Assembly: GCA_946548895.1 (NCBI GenBank)
Contig: CAMNQF010000003.1
Coordinates: forward strand, 79,928 to 143,927
Origin: an uncultured bacterium
Lineage (GTDB): Bacteria; Bacillota; Clostridia; Oscillospirales; Oscillospiraceae
Direction: 5' to 3'
DNA length: 64,000 nt
Numbering within the stretch: position 1 is the first letter of the stretch; each line of letters starts with the position of its first letter. The notes under the pieces were generated by a model. That model saw nothing but the letters and a program-made list of their open reading frames with translations, ran no database searches and was not told the DNA's origin. Positions 53,580-61,162 of the stretch are shown here, piece after piece. Both the position numbers and the translations under genes were made by a program.

Positions 53580-53592
53580 TCATTCCCACTCG
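53580..53592. repeat. Left attachment core of element 1
   Basis: TCATTCCCACTCG. Read on the minus strand it encodes the end of ...EWE-stop, as at the 3' end of guaA in many bacteria, a known integration target. The bases to its left are not guaA. The gap 53414-53760 has no gene: it holds this core, the arm pair AGTATC(N5)AGTATC at 53695-53711 and, left of the core, TTATCAAATTG at 53505-53515. Confidence 0.6.
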
Positions 53593-53760
53593 ACAAATCC
53601 TATTATATGGGACTGTATTTTCTATGTTTTCACGGGTAAAACATTCGCAGATTTGTTAATGTTTCACCTGCTATTTTTGGCCGTTCATTTTCTTAGTATC
53701 AAAATAGTATCACAAACGGCGGGGAAATGCAACTACATTCCCCCGCCACAGATTTACTTT

Positions 53761-54105
53761 TTACCCTCTTACTTTCTGGATTAGCTCTTTCGCTTCTTCT
53801 TTCTTTAATACCTTGCCATAGGACACCACTTTTCCATCCACCACCAGCGCCGGCGTGGTCATGACCCCGTAGGCGGCGATCTGTGTGAAGTCCGTCACAT
53901 GGTCAATCGTAGTATCCATCCCCAACTCCGTGAGAGCGGCACGAACAGCATTTTCCAGGGCGTTGCATTTGGCACACCCGGTTCCCAGCACCTTGACCCC
54001 GGCAGCGGCTTTTGCCACTTCTGCCTGTGCCATCGTTTCCGGGGTACAGTTGCCACCACAGCAGCAGGATTTTGTTTCTTCTTTCTTCTTACTGAACAGT
54101 CCCAT
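53761..54105 (-). CDS. Thioredoxin-like redox protein (arsenic-module type)
   Basis: A 114-residue protein. A Cys-rich N-terminus (KKEETKSCCCGGNC) precedes a small thioredoxin fold with active site GTGCAKCN near residue 42 and the cis-Pro region MTTPALVVDGK. This redox-active disulfide protein type is found next to arsP/permease genes and may reduce organoarsenicals or metal-bound thiols. It lies 20 bases after arsP on the same strand and ends the cargo operon of element 1. Confidence 0.85.
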   Translation of the reverse strand: MGLFSKKKEETKSCCCGGNCTPETMAQAEVAKAAAGVKVLGTGCAKCNALENAVRAALTELGMDTTIDHVTDFTQIAAYGVMTTPALVVDGKVVSYGKVLKKEEAKELIQKVRG

Positions 54106-54125
54106 AATTGATTCCTCCTAAAAAT

Positions 54126-55127
54126 TTATATCAGCAAAAATTGGAACGCATTGAACAGATAGCCGACAATGATAATGCCAATGGTGCAGATGCTAATGAA
54201 CAGCGCCAGCAGCTTCGGCTTCACGGCCTTGCGGAGCATAATCAATGACGGCAGACTTAGCGTTGTGACAGCCATCATAAAGGACAGAATTGTGCCAAGC
54301 TGTGCGCCCTTGTAAAGCAGGGCCTCCGCCACCGGGATAGTGCCGAAAATGTCCGCATACATGGGGACACCCACCAGCGTGGCAAGAACAACCCCGAACG
54401 GATTGTTACCGCCTAACACCGCTTCAATCCAGCTTTCTGGAATCCAGTTGTGAATGACCGCACCAATGCCTACGCCGACCAGGATATAAGGAAATACTTT
54501 CTTGAATGTGGAAACGACCTGTTCTTTCGCAAACTGAACTCGTTCCCGTTTGGTCAGTGTTGGGGATTCAATGTCCACGCCGCCAGCGTTGCGGATAAAT
54601 TCCTCCACATAAGGCTCCATGTGAAGTTTCTCAATCAGGGTGCCGCCTACCACGGCGATTACCAAGCCGACCAGCACATAGATGATTGCGACTTTAGCAC
54701 CGAAAATGCTCATTAGGAGGATAAGGCTACCCAGGTCTACCATTGGAGAGGAAATCAGAAACGAGAATGTAACCCCCAGCGGCAACCCGGCACTGGTAAA
54801 GCCGATAAACAGCGGGATGGACGAGCAGGAGCAGAAAGGTGTCACTGTACCCAGCAATGCGGATATGATGTTTGCACCAATGCCATGAAACCGCCCCAAT
54901 ATTCGCTTACTGCGCTCCGGCGGGAAATAGCTTTGAATGTAGGAAATTACGAAGATCAAGAAGCAAAGTAGCACTGTGATTTTCAACGTGTCATAGAGGA
55001 AAAATTGAATACTGCCCCCTACACGTTCTCCAATGTTCAGGCCCAGTAGGGAAAGGCCCTCGCCAATCAGCTCATTCAGCCATTTCATGCCCAAAACCTG
55101 GTCTTGGATAAACTGCCATACACCCAT
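54126..55127 (-). CDS. arsP: ArsP-type permease (DUF318 family)
   Basis: A 333-residue protein of about eight to ten membrane helices with the family motif TVTPFCSCSSIPLFIGF near residue 95, whose Cys pair binds the substrate, and a second block FGVVLATLVGVPMYADIFG. ArsP exports trivalent organoarsenicals; relatives handle other metal(loid)s. An ArsR-type box (55162-55177) lies 35 bases before its start, so it appears to have its own regulated promoter. It forms an operon with the thioredoxin-like gene. Confidence 0.85.
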   Translation of the reverse strand: MGVWQFIQDQVLGMKWLNELIGEGLSLLGLNIGERVGGSIQFFLYDTLKITVLLCFLIFVISYIQSYFPPERSKRILGRFHGIGANIISALLGTVTPFCSCSSIPLFIGFTSAGLPLGVTFSFLISSPMVDLGSLILLMSIFGAKVAIIYVLVGLVIAVVGGTLIEKLHMEPYVEEFIRNAGGVDIESPTLTKRERVQFAKEQVVSTFKKVFPYILVGVGIGAVIHNWIPESWIEAVLGGNNPFGVVLATLVGVPMYADIFGTIPVAEALLYKGAQLGTILSFMMAVTTLSLPSLIMLRKAVKPKLLALFISICTIGIIIVGYLFNAFQFLLI

Positions 55128-55161
55128 AGAGAAACCTCGCTTTCAAATTGTTGGACAACAT

Positions 55162-55177
55162 ATCAAAATTTTTTGAT
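55162..55177. promoter_or_regulatory. ArsR-type operator before arsP
   Basis: ATCAAAA-TT-TTTTGAT, the same palindrome type as before arsR. Confidence 0.75.
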
Positions 55178-55188
55178 GTTTTGTGCCA

Positions 55189-55223
55189 AGATAAGCGCCA
55201 CCTCGTTACGGCGGCGCTTATCT
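55189..55223 (-). terminator. Hairpin after arsR
   Basis: AAGATAAGCGCC... / ...GGCGCTTATCT stem overlapping the arsR stop, without a strong T run. It probably separates arsR from arsP transcription. Confidence 0.55.
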
Positions 55224-55532
55224 GCCACATGAAAAGCATTTGCTCTCCTGGGCTACGTCCGGCGTGGTAATCGTCAGCAACAGCTTCACAGCGTTCTCTC
55301 TACCAGCCTCGCTTAAACGGTAATGCGTCCACTTGCCCTCTTGCCAACTTTCCACAAGCCCGGAATCACACAAGATTTTCATGTGGTAGGACAAGCCAGA
55401 TTGTGTCAGTTCCATCGGTTCTTGCAGGACACAAGCGCACTTTTCGCCGCTTCGCAACTGCTCCAGAATAGCAAGCCTTTTGGGGTCGCATAGGGCTTTG
55501 AACACCTTTGCGCTTTCCTGATAAGCTCCCAT
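55218..55532 (-). CDS. arsR: ArsR family metal(loid)-responsive repressor
   Basis: A 104-residue winged-helix repressor. The HTH spans QSGLSYHMKILCDSGLV. The inducer site is probably the Cys pair in EKCACVLQE near residues 32-34, the ELCVCDL-like position, and the C-terminal CFSCGR may add ligands. Matching 7-2-7 palindromes lie before its own gene and before arsP. Release by As(III) or organoarsenic would switch on the cargo. It is AT-richer than the core genome. Confidence 0.9.
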   Translation of the reverse strand: MGAYQESAKVFKALCDPKRLAILEQLRSGEKCACVLQEPMELTQSGLSYHMKILCDSGLVESWQEGKWTHYRLSEAGRENAVKLLLTITTPDVAQESKCFSCGR

Positions 55533-55545
55533 GCAACCACCTCAA

Positions 55546-55561
55546 ATCAAAAAGTTTTGAT
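55546..55561. promoter_or_regulatory. ArsR-type operator before arsR
   Basis: ATCAAAA-AG-TTTTGAT, a perfect 7-bp palindrome, 14 bases before the arsR start. Confidence 0.8.
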
Positions 55562-55622
55562 ATGATTAGTATATGCACCGGAACTCATTTTGTCAATAGC
55601 CCTGTAAAAATATTTTTCAGAT

Positions 55623-56807
55623 TTATCTTGCCCCTCGGCTAAACTTCCGCTTTGCTTTCCGCTGCTCCTTTTCCACCGCCTCCCGTCGTTTAGCGTCCTC
55701 CACAGCTTTCTCTACTTCCTCCGGGCCGAAAGCCCGCTTGACTCGCTCAAAGTCGGCGGCTGTCCCCCGCAGGGCCTTGTTCTCCAGCTTCACCTCCTGC
55801 AAGCGTTCGGACAGGTTGGCGTTTCCCTCCCGTACCCGGCCATAGTCCCCCTGCAACCGCTCATACTTCCCTTTCAACTCGACATAGGCCCGGTACAAGG
55901 AGCGCAGCACCTTGACGATCTTGGCAAGCAGGGGCTTGGCCTTTTTCTCCCGGTAGGACTTGGCGCTCTCCAGCGGCCCCGGCTCCGGCAATATCCGCTC
56001 CGGGTCATCGGAGAACTGCGCCGCCAACTGCTCCATGTTCCTCACAGCCGGGGCCAGCTCCTTTAGACGCTGCTCCTGCTGTTCCACCTGCCCCTGCTTC
56101 TTGGCCTTGACCGCCTCCAGCTCGGCAATCTCTTTCGCCCTCTGCTCCTTTTTGAAGTCCAGCACAGACAGGTGCTTGTCATGGGTGCCCTTGTCCTCCC
56201 ACTCTATCCCGTGGCGCTCCATCACGGCGGCAAGCTGTTCCTTTTCAGAGCGTACCCACTGGCTCCACTCCGTGTCGCCCCTGGTGCCGCCCTTGAAGCC
56301 CTGGGCCGCTAACGCCTGTTTCAGCGATACCCTGGTGTCCAGGCCCCGCTTGCTCCCGGTGGTGAACGGTACAAAGTCGATGTGCAGATGGGGCGTGGCC
56401 TCGTCCATGTGGAGGTGGGCGGAGAACACCCGAAGCTGGGGGTTGCGCTCCTGGAAACCTCTCATGTACTCGTCCAGCACCGCCGCCGCAAGCTGGCCGT
56501 CCTCGCTCTCGGCGCTCATGTCGTCCTTGTTGCCCACTTGCAGGATGATTTCATGGAACGGCTTTTCCTGCTTGCTGGAACGTATCTTTTCGTAGTAGTC
56601 CTCAATTTTGCGGTCTGCCCTGGTCTGCTTGTCATTGTACCGCTTGAGGGCCTCGTCAAAAAGCTCATGGAAAACTGTCTTGATATTTTCGTGGCAGTAG
56701 GTTATATTCAAGTGGGAGCGTTCCGGGTCGGTGTTCTTGGCGTTGAACGCCCTGCTGTTGTGGTTCACCGAACCCTGCCCCACCATCGCGCTAATCGTCC
56801 TTTTCAA
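55623..56807 (-). CDS. MOBV relaxase (MobA/MobL, plasmid recombination enzyme family)
   Basis: A 394-residue DNA-nicking enzyme. The N-terminal relaxase domain (1-220) has the metal/His motif HLHMDEATPHLHIDF near residue 132-146 and an N-terminal NHNSRAF. A long coiled-coil C-terminus follows (220-394), rich in Glu/Lys/Arg. It would nick the oriT in the structured region just upstream (56.84-57.16 kb) and lead the strand to a helper conjugation pore. A second copy lies at 62976-64000; their middle parts are nearly identical in DNA, while their 3' ends differ. Confidence 0.92.
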   Translation of the reverse strand: MKRTISAMVGQGSVNHNSRAFNAKNTDPERSHLNITYCHENIKTVFHELFDEALKRYNDKQTRADRKIEDYYEKIRSSKQEKPFHEIILQVGNKDDMSAESEDGQLAAAVLDEYMRGFQERNPQLRVFSAHLHMDEATPHLHIDFVPFTTGSKRGLDTRVSLKQALAAQGFKGGTRGDTEWSQWVRSEKEQLAAVMERHGIEWEDKGTHDKHLSVLDFKKEQRAKEIAELEAVKAKKQGQVEQQEQRLKELAPAVRNMEQLAAQFSDDPERILPEPGPLESAKSYREKKAKPLLAKIVKVLRSLYRAYVELKGKYERLQGDYGRVREGNANLSERLQEVKLENKALRGTAADFERVKRAFGPEEVEKAVEDAKRREAVEKEQRKAKRKFSRGAR

Positions 56808-56843
56808 ATCAACACTCCTTTCGCCGCGCCAGCGGCGGCCTTT

Positions 56844-57157
56844 GTTACTTTCTGCGAAAGTAACGCAAAAGCACTTTTGACGGCCTTGCGGCCATCAAAA
56901 GCGCATTTGCGCCCTACGGGGTGGAGTGGGGGCGTTGCCCCCGCCGTCTGCGGACGGCTCCCCCAGCAGGGCCGCCCTTTGAAAAGGGCACCCTGCACCC
57001 CGCCTAAACTTTGACACTCGCCGTTGGGCAGGGGGAAAAGGCACAGCCTTTCCCCCCACCCGGCCAGTGTCCTCCGTGGGCCAAAAGTCAAGGGGTTCGG
57101 GTTGTATTGCCTTGCGGCAATCTCCACCCCCAGGTATGGCCCCTTGACTTTTGGCCC
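56844..57157. other. Structured non-coding region, probable oriT / replication region
   Basis: The gap 56808-57243 has no supportable gene. It holds several perfect or near-perfect inverted repeats. GTTACTTTC-TGC-GAAAGTAAC is at 56844-56864. CTTTTGACGGCC-TTGC-GGCCATCAAAAG is at 56874-56901, with one mismatch. GGGCCAAAAGTCAAGGGG (57078-57095) pairs perfectly with its partner at 57140-57157, with TTGCC-TTGC-GGCAA nested in the loop. Placement between the relaxase and the Rep-like gene fits oriT and origin functions. Confidence 0.6.
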
Positions 57158-57163
57158 CGCTCC

Positions 57164-57249
57164 CCGTGACGGCCGTGACGACCGTGACGATGTTTTACAC
57201 ACCGCCCCCGCTCTCAAAAAAGCCGTCACAGCCGTCACGGTCGTCACGC
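57164..57249. repeat. Opposed arrays of 9-bp iteron-like repeats
   Basis: Three 9-bp units CCGTGACGR run from 57164 to 57190 and three inverted units (CCGTCACRG / TCGTCACG) from 57222 to 57249, 31 bases apart. The right array overlaps the 3' end of the RepA-like gene. They can fold into an imperfect 25-bp hairpin or serve as protein binding sites. Confidence 0.65.
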
Positions 57250-58401
57250 CTGGGGCGGTTCCAGGGTGAGGGTGATACTTCTCCCGGCGTGGCTCCTGCT
57301 GTTCTCATAGCGGATATGGTACTCCGCCGCCAGCCTCCCGGCCCGGACATTCAGCCGCATAGCCAGGGCGTTGGGCTTCATGTCGGTCTGGAGCGCCGCC
57401 GCCAGCTCCGTGGCCGTACCGCCCCAGGCGGGCCTGTCCGCCGTCACAAGGGCGGCAACGGCCTCCAATACCGGGTCGGGCGGTTCCACCCACGGCTCCG
57501 TTTCCAACCGCTCCAGCTCCCACACAAGGCGCTCCCTGTCTTTGGTGAGATACATCCGCTGATCCTGCTGGTCACGTCCAGCCACGTCCAGGATGGCGCT
57601 GCCGTCCGTCCGCTTTTCTTTCTGAAGAAGAAAGGCCCCGTCCGCCGCTCCCAACAGGCCGTTGGTGCCGGAAATCATATCAAACTTGTCATCGGCCTGC
57701 TGCTTTCGGGTATGGTGTACCAGCAGGAGACAGATACCGCAATCATCGGCAAGGCGTTTCAGCTTGCCCACCACCTCGTAATCGTTGGCGTAGCTGTACT
57801 TGTCCCCGCCGACCTCCCGGACTTTCTGGAGGGTGTCAATGATAATCAGCTTGGTGTCGGGGTGCTGACGGACGAACTTCTTTAGCTGTTCCTCCAGGCC
57901 CAGGCCGAGCTGTTTGGCGTAGATCGCAAAGAGCAGGTCATTAGTGCCGTCCATACCGAACATCCGATACAGCCGCCCCTGCAAGCGGCGGTGGTCGTCC
58001 TCCAATGCCAGATAGAGGACGGTGCCCTTGTGGACGGGGTAGCCCCACAGGGGGAGGCCCATGCTCACATGATAGGCAAGCTGGGCCATCAGAAACGACT
58101 TGCCCACCTTGGGCGCTCCCGCAAAGAGGTATGTCCCAGGGTAGAGCAGACCGTCAATGATTGGCGGTCTGCTCTGATAGACATTCTGGTAAAGCTCATT
58201 CATGGAAACGGTGTGGAGGTAGGCCGGGTCGCTTGTCCGTTGAAGCTCCCGAAGAATATCCTCCATACTTTCATCCTGGGGGTTGTTTTCGGTAGCCGCT
58301 TCTGATATACTCAGGGCAGGTGTTTGAGAATTGGGCTGTTCCCCGTCTGCGCCAACAGACGGAACCGGGACAGTCCTTTTCGTTTCTCTGGAATCCATCA
58401 A
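57244..58401 (-). CDS. RepA-like AAA ATPase (AAA_25, hexameric helicase type)
   Basis: A 385-residue protein. After a disordered N-terminus (1-45) comes a RecA-like ATPase with Walker A GAPKVGKSF near residue 97 and Walker B KLIIIDTLQKV near 180, then the LLLVHHTRK motif. This is the fold of plasmid RepA helicases and DnaB/KaiC relatives. A winged-helix-like C-terminus (ATELAAALQTDMKPNALAMRL) may bind DNA. On mobilizable elements it is thought to drive replication of the excised form. Gene order MobC-like, Rep, relaxase is typical of this element group. Confidence 0.85.
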   Translation of the reverse strand: MMDSRETKRTVPVPSVGADGEQPNSQTPALSISEAATENNPQDESMEDILRELQRTSDPAYLHTVSMNELYQNVYQSRPPIIDGLLYPGTYLFAGAPKVGKSFLMAQLAYHVSMGLPLWGYPVHKGTVLYLALEDDHRRLQGRLYRMFGMDGTNDLLFAIYAKQLGLGLEEQLKKFVRQHPDTKLIIIDTLQKVREVGGDKYSYANDYEVVGKLKRLADDCGICLLLVHHTRKQQADDKFDMISGTNGLLGAADGAFLLQKEKRTDGSAILDVAGRDQQDQRMYLTKDRERLVWELERLETEPWVEPPDPVLEAVAALVTADRPAWGGTATELAAALQTDMKPNALAMRLNVRAGRLAAEYHIRYENSRSHAGRSITLTLEPPQA

Positions 58402-58405
58402 TCTA

Positions 58406-58726
58406 TCAATCCTCCTTCATGCCGTCCAGCGTCACGGTGATAAGGCGGATGGTGGCGAGCAGTTCATCATCCACCCCGCCCCCGGCCTCCATGCGCCGCA
58501 GCTCCCCCAGGACGGCGGCGAGCTGGTCACGCAGGGCCTTGTAGACCCTGGGATTGCCCTGCACCACAATGTCCCGGTTCAAAAGTCGCCGGGTGATGTA
58601 GTCCTGCTTGGTCAGCCCGGACAGGCGGACGGCAATCTCAAGCTGTTCGTTTTCCTCCAGGGACACCCGGAACGCTATGGTCTTGCTTCTCCATCGGTTG
58701 TGGTTGTCGAGATTTTTCGCAGACAT
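58406..58726 (-). CDS. MobC-like relaxosome protein
   Basis: A 106-residue protein with a ribbon-helix-helix N-terminus (RSKTIAFRVSLEENEQLEIAVRLSG) and a helical C-terminus. RHH proteins of this type bind oriT and help the relaxase. It lies 3 bases after the integrase stop and 4 bases before the Rep gene, so all belong to one leftward transcript starting at the excisionase. Confidence 0.8.
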   Translation of the reverse strand: MSAKNLDNHNRWRSKTIAFRVSLEENEQLEIAVRLSGLTKQDYITRRLLNRDIVVQGNPRVYKALRDQLAAVLGELRRMEAGGGVDDELLATIRLITVTLDGMKED

Positions 58727-58729
58727 GAT

Positions 58730-59806
58730 TTAAGCCCCCTTTCGCTCCATGTTCAGCTTGTCCGCCATCTCCGCCTGCCGGGTGGGGAACAGGTGAGCGT
58801 AGCGGTAGGTGATGTCAATGCTTTCGTGCCCCACCCGGTCAGCGATTGCCAGGGCCGTAAAGCCCATGTCAATCAGCAGGGAAATGTGGCTGTGTCTCAA
58901 GTCGTGAATCCTGATCCGCTTGACCCCGGCCTCTTTCGCTCCCCTGTCCATCTCCCTGTGAAGATAGGATTTCGTCACCGTGAAAATGCGGTCTGTCGGC
59001 TCCACGGCGTATAGGCTCTTGATGTAGTCCTCCATTTCTTCACAGAGGAAAGCGGGCATTTGAATGACCCTGTTGCTCTTGGCGGTCTTGGGGTCGGTGA
59101 TAACGTCCTGGCCCTTGATACGCTGGTAGGATTTCGAGATGGAAACCGTCTGCTTCTCAAAGTCGAAGTCCCCAGGGGTGAGGGCCAGCAGCTCCCCCTC
59201 CCGTATACCGCACCAGTAGAGCATTTCAAAGGCGTAGTAGGAGAGGGGCTTGTCCATCATGGCGTCAGCGAATTTCAGATACTCCGCTTTCGTCCAGAAC
59301 AGCATTTCCCGGCCCTTGGCCTTGCCCATGTTGCCCACCTGGGCGGCGGGGTTGACTTTCAGATTGTAGTGCTTCACCGCATGATTGAAAACGGCGCTCA
59401 ACTGATTGTGGAGCGTTTTCAGGTACACGGGGGAATAGGGCTTGCCGTTCTTGTCCCGGTAATTCAGCATTTCGCTCTGCCACGCCATGACCTCTTTGGA
59501 GTGGATTTCGCTCATTTTCCGTTTTCCAAAGTAGGGCACCAGCTTCTTGTAGAGGATATGCTCTTTCGTCCCCCAGGTGTTCTCCTTGATACGGCCTTTC
59601 ATGTCCGCAGCGTAGAGCGCCACGAAGCTCTCAAAGGTCATATCCAGGTCGGCGGTCTGCTGTTGCAGGAACGTCCGTTCCCACTCCAGCGCCTCCCGCT
59701 TGGTCTTGAAGCCCCGCTTCATCTTCTTTTCCTTTTTCCCTGTCCAGTTCTCAAAGTAAAAGGACGCATACCATGTTCCCTTGGCCTTGTCTTTGTATGC
59801 TGGCAT
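58730..59806 (-). CDS. int: Tyrosine integrase
   Basis: A 358-residue phage-type integrase. An arm-binding N-terminal domain (FYFENWTGKKEKKMKRGFKTKREA) and a core-binding helical domain precede the catalytic part. The catalytic set is visible: Arg in GIREGELLAL, HDLRHSH, GHESIDITYRYAHL with the Tyr nucleophile after the His. It would recombine the 13-bp att cores at 53.58 and 60.90 kb. It sits about 1.1 kb from the right end with the excisionase upstream, as in Tn916-like modules. Confidence 0.95.
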   Translation of the reverse strand: MPAYKDKAKGTWYASFYFENWTGKKEKKMKRGFKTKREALEWERTFLQQQTADLDMTFESFVALYAADMKGRIKENTWGTKEHILYKKLVPYFGKRKMSEIHSKEVMAWQSEMLNYRDKNGKPYSPVYLKTLHNQLSAVFNHAVKHYNLKVNPAAQVGNMGKAKGREMLFWTKAEYLKFADAMMDKPLSYYAFEMLYWCGIREGELLALTPGDFDFEKQTVSISKSYQRIKGQDVITDPKTAKSNRVIQMPAFLCEEMEDYIKSLYAVEPTDRIFTVTKSYLHREMDRGAKEAGVKRIRIHDLRHSHISLLIDMGFTALAIADRVGHESIDITYRYAHLFPTRQAEMADKLNMERKGA

Positions 59807-59818
59807 TTTCTTCCCTCC

Positions 59819-60007
59819 TTACTGATTTTCCCGCAGTCCATAGAACTTTTCCTCGAAGTAGCGCCTGCTCACCCGTCCGGGGATGGTGAGGAAACCTTTC
59901 TGCTTCAGTTCCTCGTTCATCTCCCGCACCAGCTTGTAGGCGTAGGGCTTGGAGATACCCAGCGCCCCGGCCACTTCCTCGGCCCGTACAAACAGCTCTT
60001 TGCTCAA
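59819..60007 (-). CDS. xis: Excisionase-like HTH protein
   Basis: A 62-residue basic HTH protein (ELFVRAEEVAGALGISKPYAYKLVREM). It resembles the excisionase/DNA-binding MerR-like small proteins beside Tn916-type integrases. I chose the TTG at 60005-60007 because AAGGAGGTG lies 8 bases before it. An ATG at 60055 would add 16 residues but has no such site. It is the first gene of the leftward operon and the integrase follows 12 bases later. Confidence 0.82.
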   Translation of the reverse strand: MSKELFVRAEEVAGALGISKPYAYKLVREMNEELKQKGFLTIPGRVSRRYFEEKFYGLRENQ

Positions 60008-60030
60008 ATACAACACCTCCTTATTCCTTG

Positions 60031-60114
60031 TTCGCAAAATTGTTAATGCTGACATCCTTATTATACATTCGCATGGTTGTTAATGTCAAGAGTTTATTTC
60101 GCAATTTTGTTAAT
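60031..60114. promoter_or_regulatory. Three 17-bp direct repeats in the xis-repressor gap
   Basis: TTCGCAAAATTGTTAAT (60031), TTCGCATGGTTGTTAAT (60068) and TTCGCAATTTTGTTAAT (60098). The middle copy lies in the spacer of the xis promoter and the right copy next to the repressor promoter. They are probable binding sites of the XRE protein. Confidence 0.75.
60060..60089 (-). promoter_or_regulatory. Promoter of the xis-int-mob operon
   Basis: TTGACA, 18-base spacer and perfect TATAAT on the minus strand. Confidence 0.75.
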
Positions 60115-60121
60115 TTTCTTC

Positions 60122-60150
60122 TTGCATATTTCGCTTATTTGCGCTATACT
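60122..60150 (+). promoter_or_regulatory. Promoter of the XRE repressor gene
   Basis: TTGCAT, 17-base spacer and TATACT, 23 bases before the start codon. Confidence 0.72.
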
Positions 60151-60172
60151 ATTTTCAAAGGCGGTGGAACAT

Positions 60173-60730
60173 ATGACAGTAGGAGAAAAAATCAAGAAAA
60201 TCCGCACATTTCGGGGTATGACGCAAAAGGAATTGGGGCTGGCTATCGGCTTTGAGGAAAAGGGAGCGGACAACCGTATTGCCCAGTACGAAACGAACTA
60301 CCGTGTGCCCAAGAGGGAACTGCTGGACAAGATTGCCCAGGCCCTGCGGGTAGACCGTCAGAACTTCTATACGGTTCAACCTGGCTGTGCCGAGGACTTC
60401 ATGCGGACGTTTTTCTGGCTGGACGAGGACAGCCCCGGCTCCATCCGCCTGTTTCAGCTTGTCCGCAACCCCGGCAAGATAGGGACCTCCGATGATACCG
60501 CCGTCCGCTACAACGACACGGACGACTGGCCCGCTCAACCTCCCGTGGGTATCTACTTCAACTACGGCCTTGTGGACGAGTTTATGAGAGAATGGCTCTT
60601 GCGCCAGCAGGAGCTACACGCCGGGGAGATTACCAGGGAAGAATACTTTGAATGGAAAATCAACTGGCCGAGTACCTGCGATGATGGGAAAGAATCGAAA
60701 TACTATGTACCCTGGAGAAAAGAAAAATAG
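60173..60730 (+). CDS. XRE-family repressor of element 1
   Basis: A 185-residue regulator. The N-terminal HTH (about residues 5-62) reads MTVGEKIKKIRTFRGMTQKE then LGLAIGF and NRIAQYETNYRVPKRELLDK. The C-terminal part (95-185) is acidic/aromatic and unlike the LexA protease type. It is divergent from xis-int, with three 17-bp repeats between, and likely keeps excision and transfer genes silent. The ATG at 60173 is taken because the HTH starts right there; the AGGCGGTGG site is weak. Confidence 0.85.
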   Translation: MTVGEKIKKIRTFRGMTQKELGLAIGFEEKGADNRIAQYETNYRVPKRELLDKIAQALRVDRQNFYTVQPGCAEDFMRTFFWLDEDSPGSIRLFQLVRNPGKIGTSDDTAVRYNDTDDWPAQPPVGIYFNYGLVDEFMREWLLRQQELHAGEITREEYFEWKINWPSTCDDGKESKYYVPWRKEK

Positions 60731-60788
60731 GGCAAGCAAAACCGCCCTGCTGAATTTGTCGTTCAGCAGGGCGGTTCGCTTGCCCTTT
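60730..60788 (+). terminator. Terminator after the XRE repressor
   Basis: A long two-part hairpin (GGGCAAGC outer arm, ACCGCCCTGCTGAA inner arm, loop 7 bases) followed by TTT. Confidence 0.85.
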
Positions 60789-60824
60789 GCAATCATTCTC
60801 TTGTGTGACCGGGTTGAAATGAAT

Positions 60825-61033
60825 AGTATCAATCCAGTATCACAAGGCAAAGTGACAGGTCAAAAACCCTGTATTCATGCGGGTTTGCGCCGTTTTGACG
60901 GTCATTCCCACTCGTTGCTGGGTATCATATTCTAACGGATTTTGCTTTAGAAATATGATGCCCTGTTCTTTTGATTATTTGATATATCCATATTATCCAG
61001 CCTATACGATGGGCTGTTATCAAATTGTTATCA
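60825..61033. repeat. Right attachment region of element 1 and left end of element 2
   Basis: The core TCATTCCCACTCG is at 60902-60914. AGTATC(N5)AGTATC at 60825-60841 lies on the element 1 side. TTATCA(N5)TTATCA at 61017-61033 lies on the other side, at the same distance from the core (102-103 bases) as the arm pair at element 1's left end. The gap 60789-61162 has no gene. Confidence 0.65.
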
Positions 61034-61162
61034 GCGGTGATAACGGGAGTAGAGGACTTACTATTTGTTCTGCTGGTTTGCGACTTTCATTATAGCACAA
61101 GAGGAGAGGAAACGCAACTGTTTCCAGTCTATTGCTCCATCCTCATAAACTGGAACTTTAGC

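Larger units (their letters stand above)
53580..60914. mobile_element. Integrative mobilizable element 1 (arsP cargo)
   Basis: The element is bounded by the 13-bp direct repeat TCATTCCCACTCG at 53580-53592 and 60902-60914. Inside, from right to left: XRE repressor, excisionase, tyrosine integrase, MobC-like protein, RepA-like ATPase, structured non-coding region, MOBV relaxase, then arsR, arsP and a thioredoxin-like gene. There is no type IV secretion gene, so transfer would depend on a helper. Pairs of GTATCA-type sites 11 bases apart lie near both ends. Boundaries rest on the repeat and on symmetry of these sites. Confidence 0.72.

Noticed and set aside
57164..57249. Short CRISPR-like array
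   Set aside because: Units are 9 bases, contiguous, and arranged in opposite orientations without spacers.
57024..57269. Small plus-strand ORF upstream of the rep gene end
   Set aside because: It runs through the palindromes and iterons, and its product is low-complexity; the structure explains the bases better.
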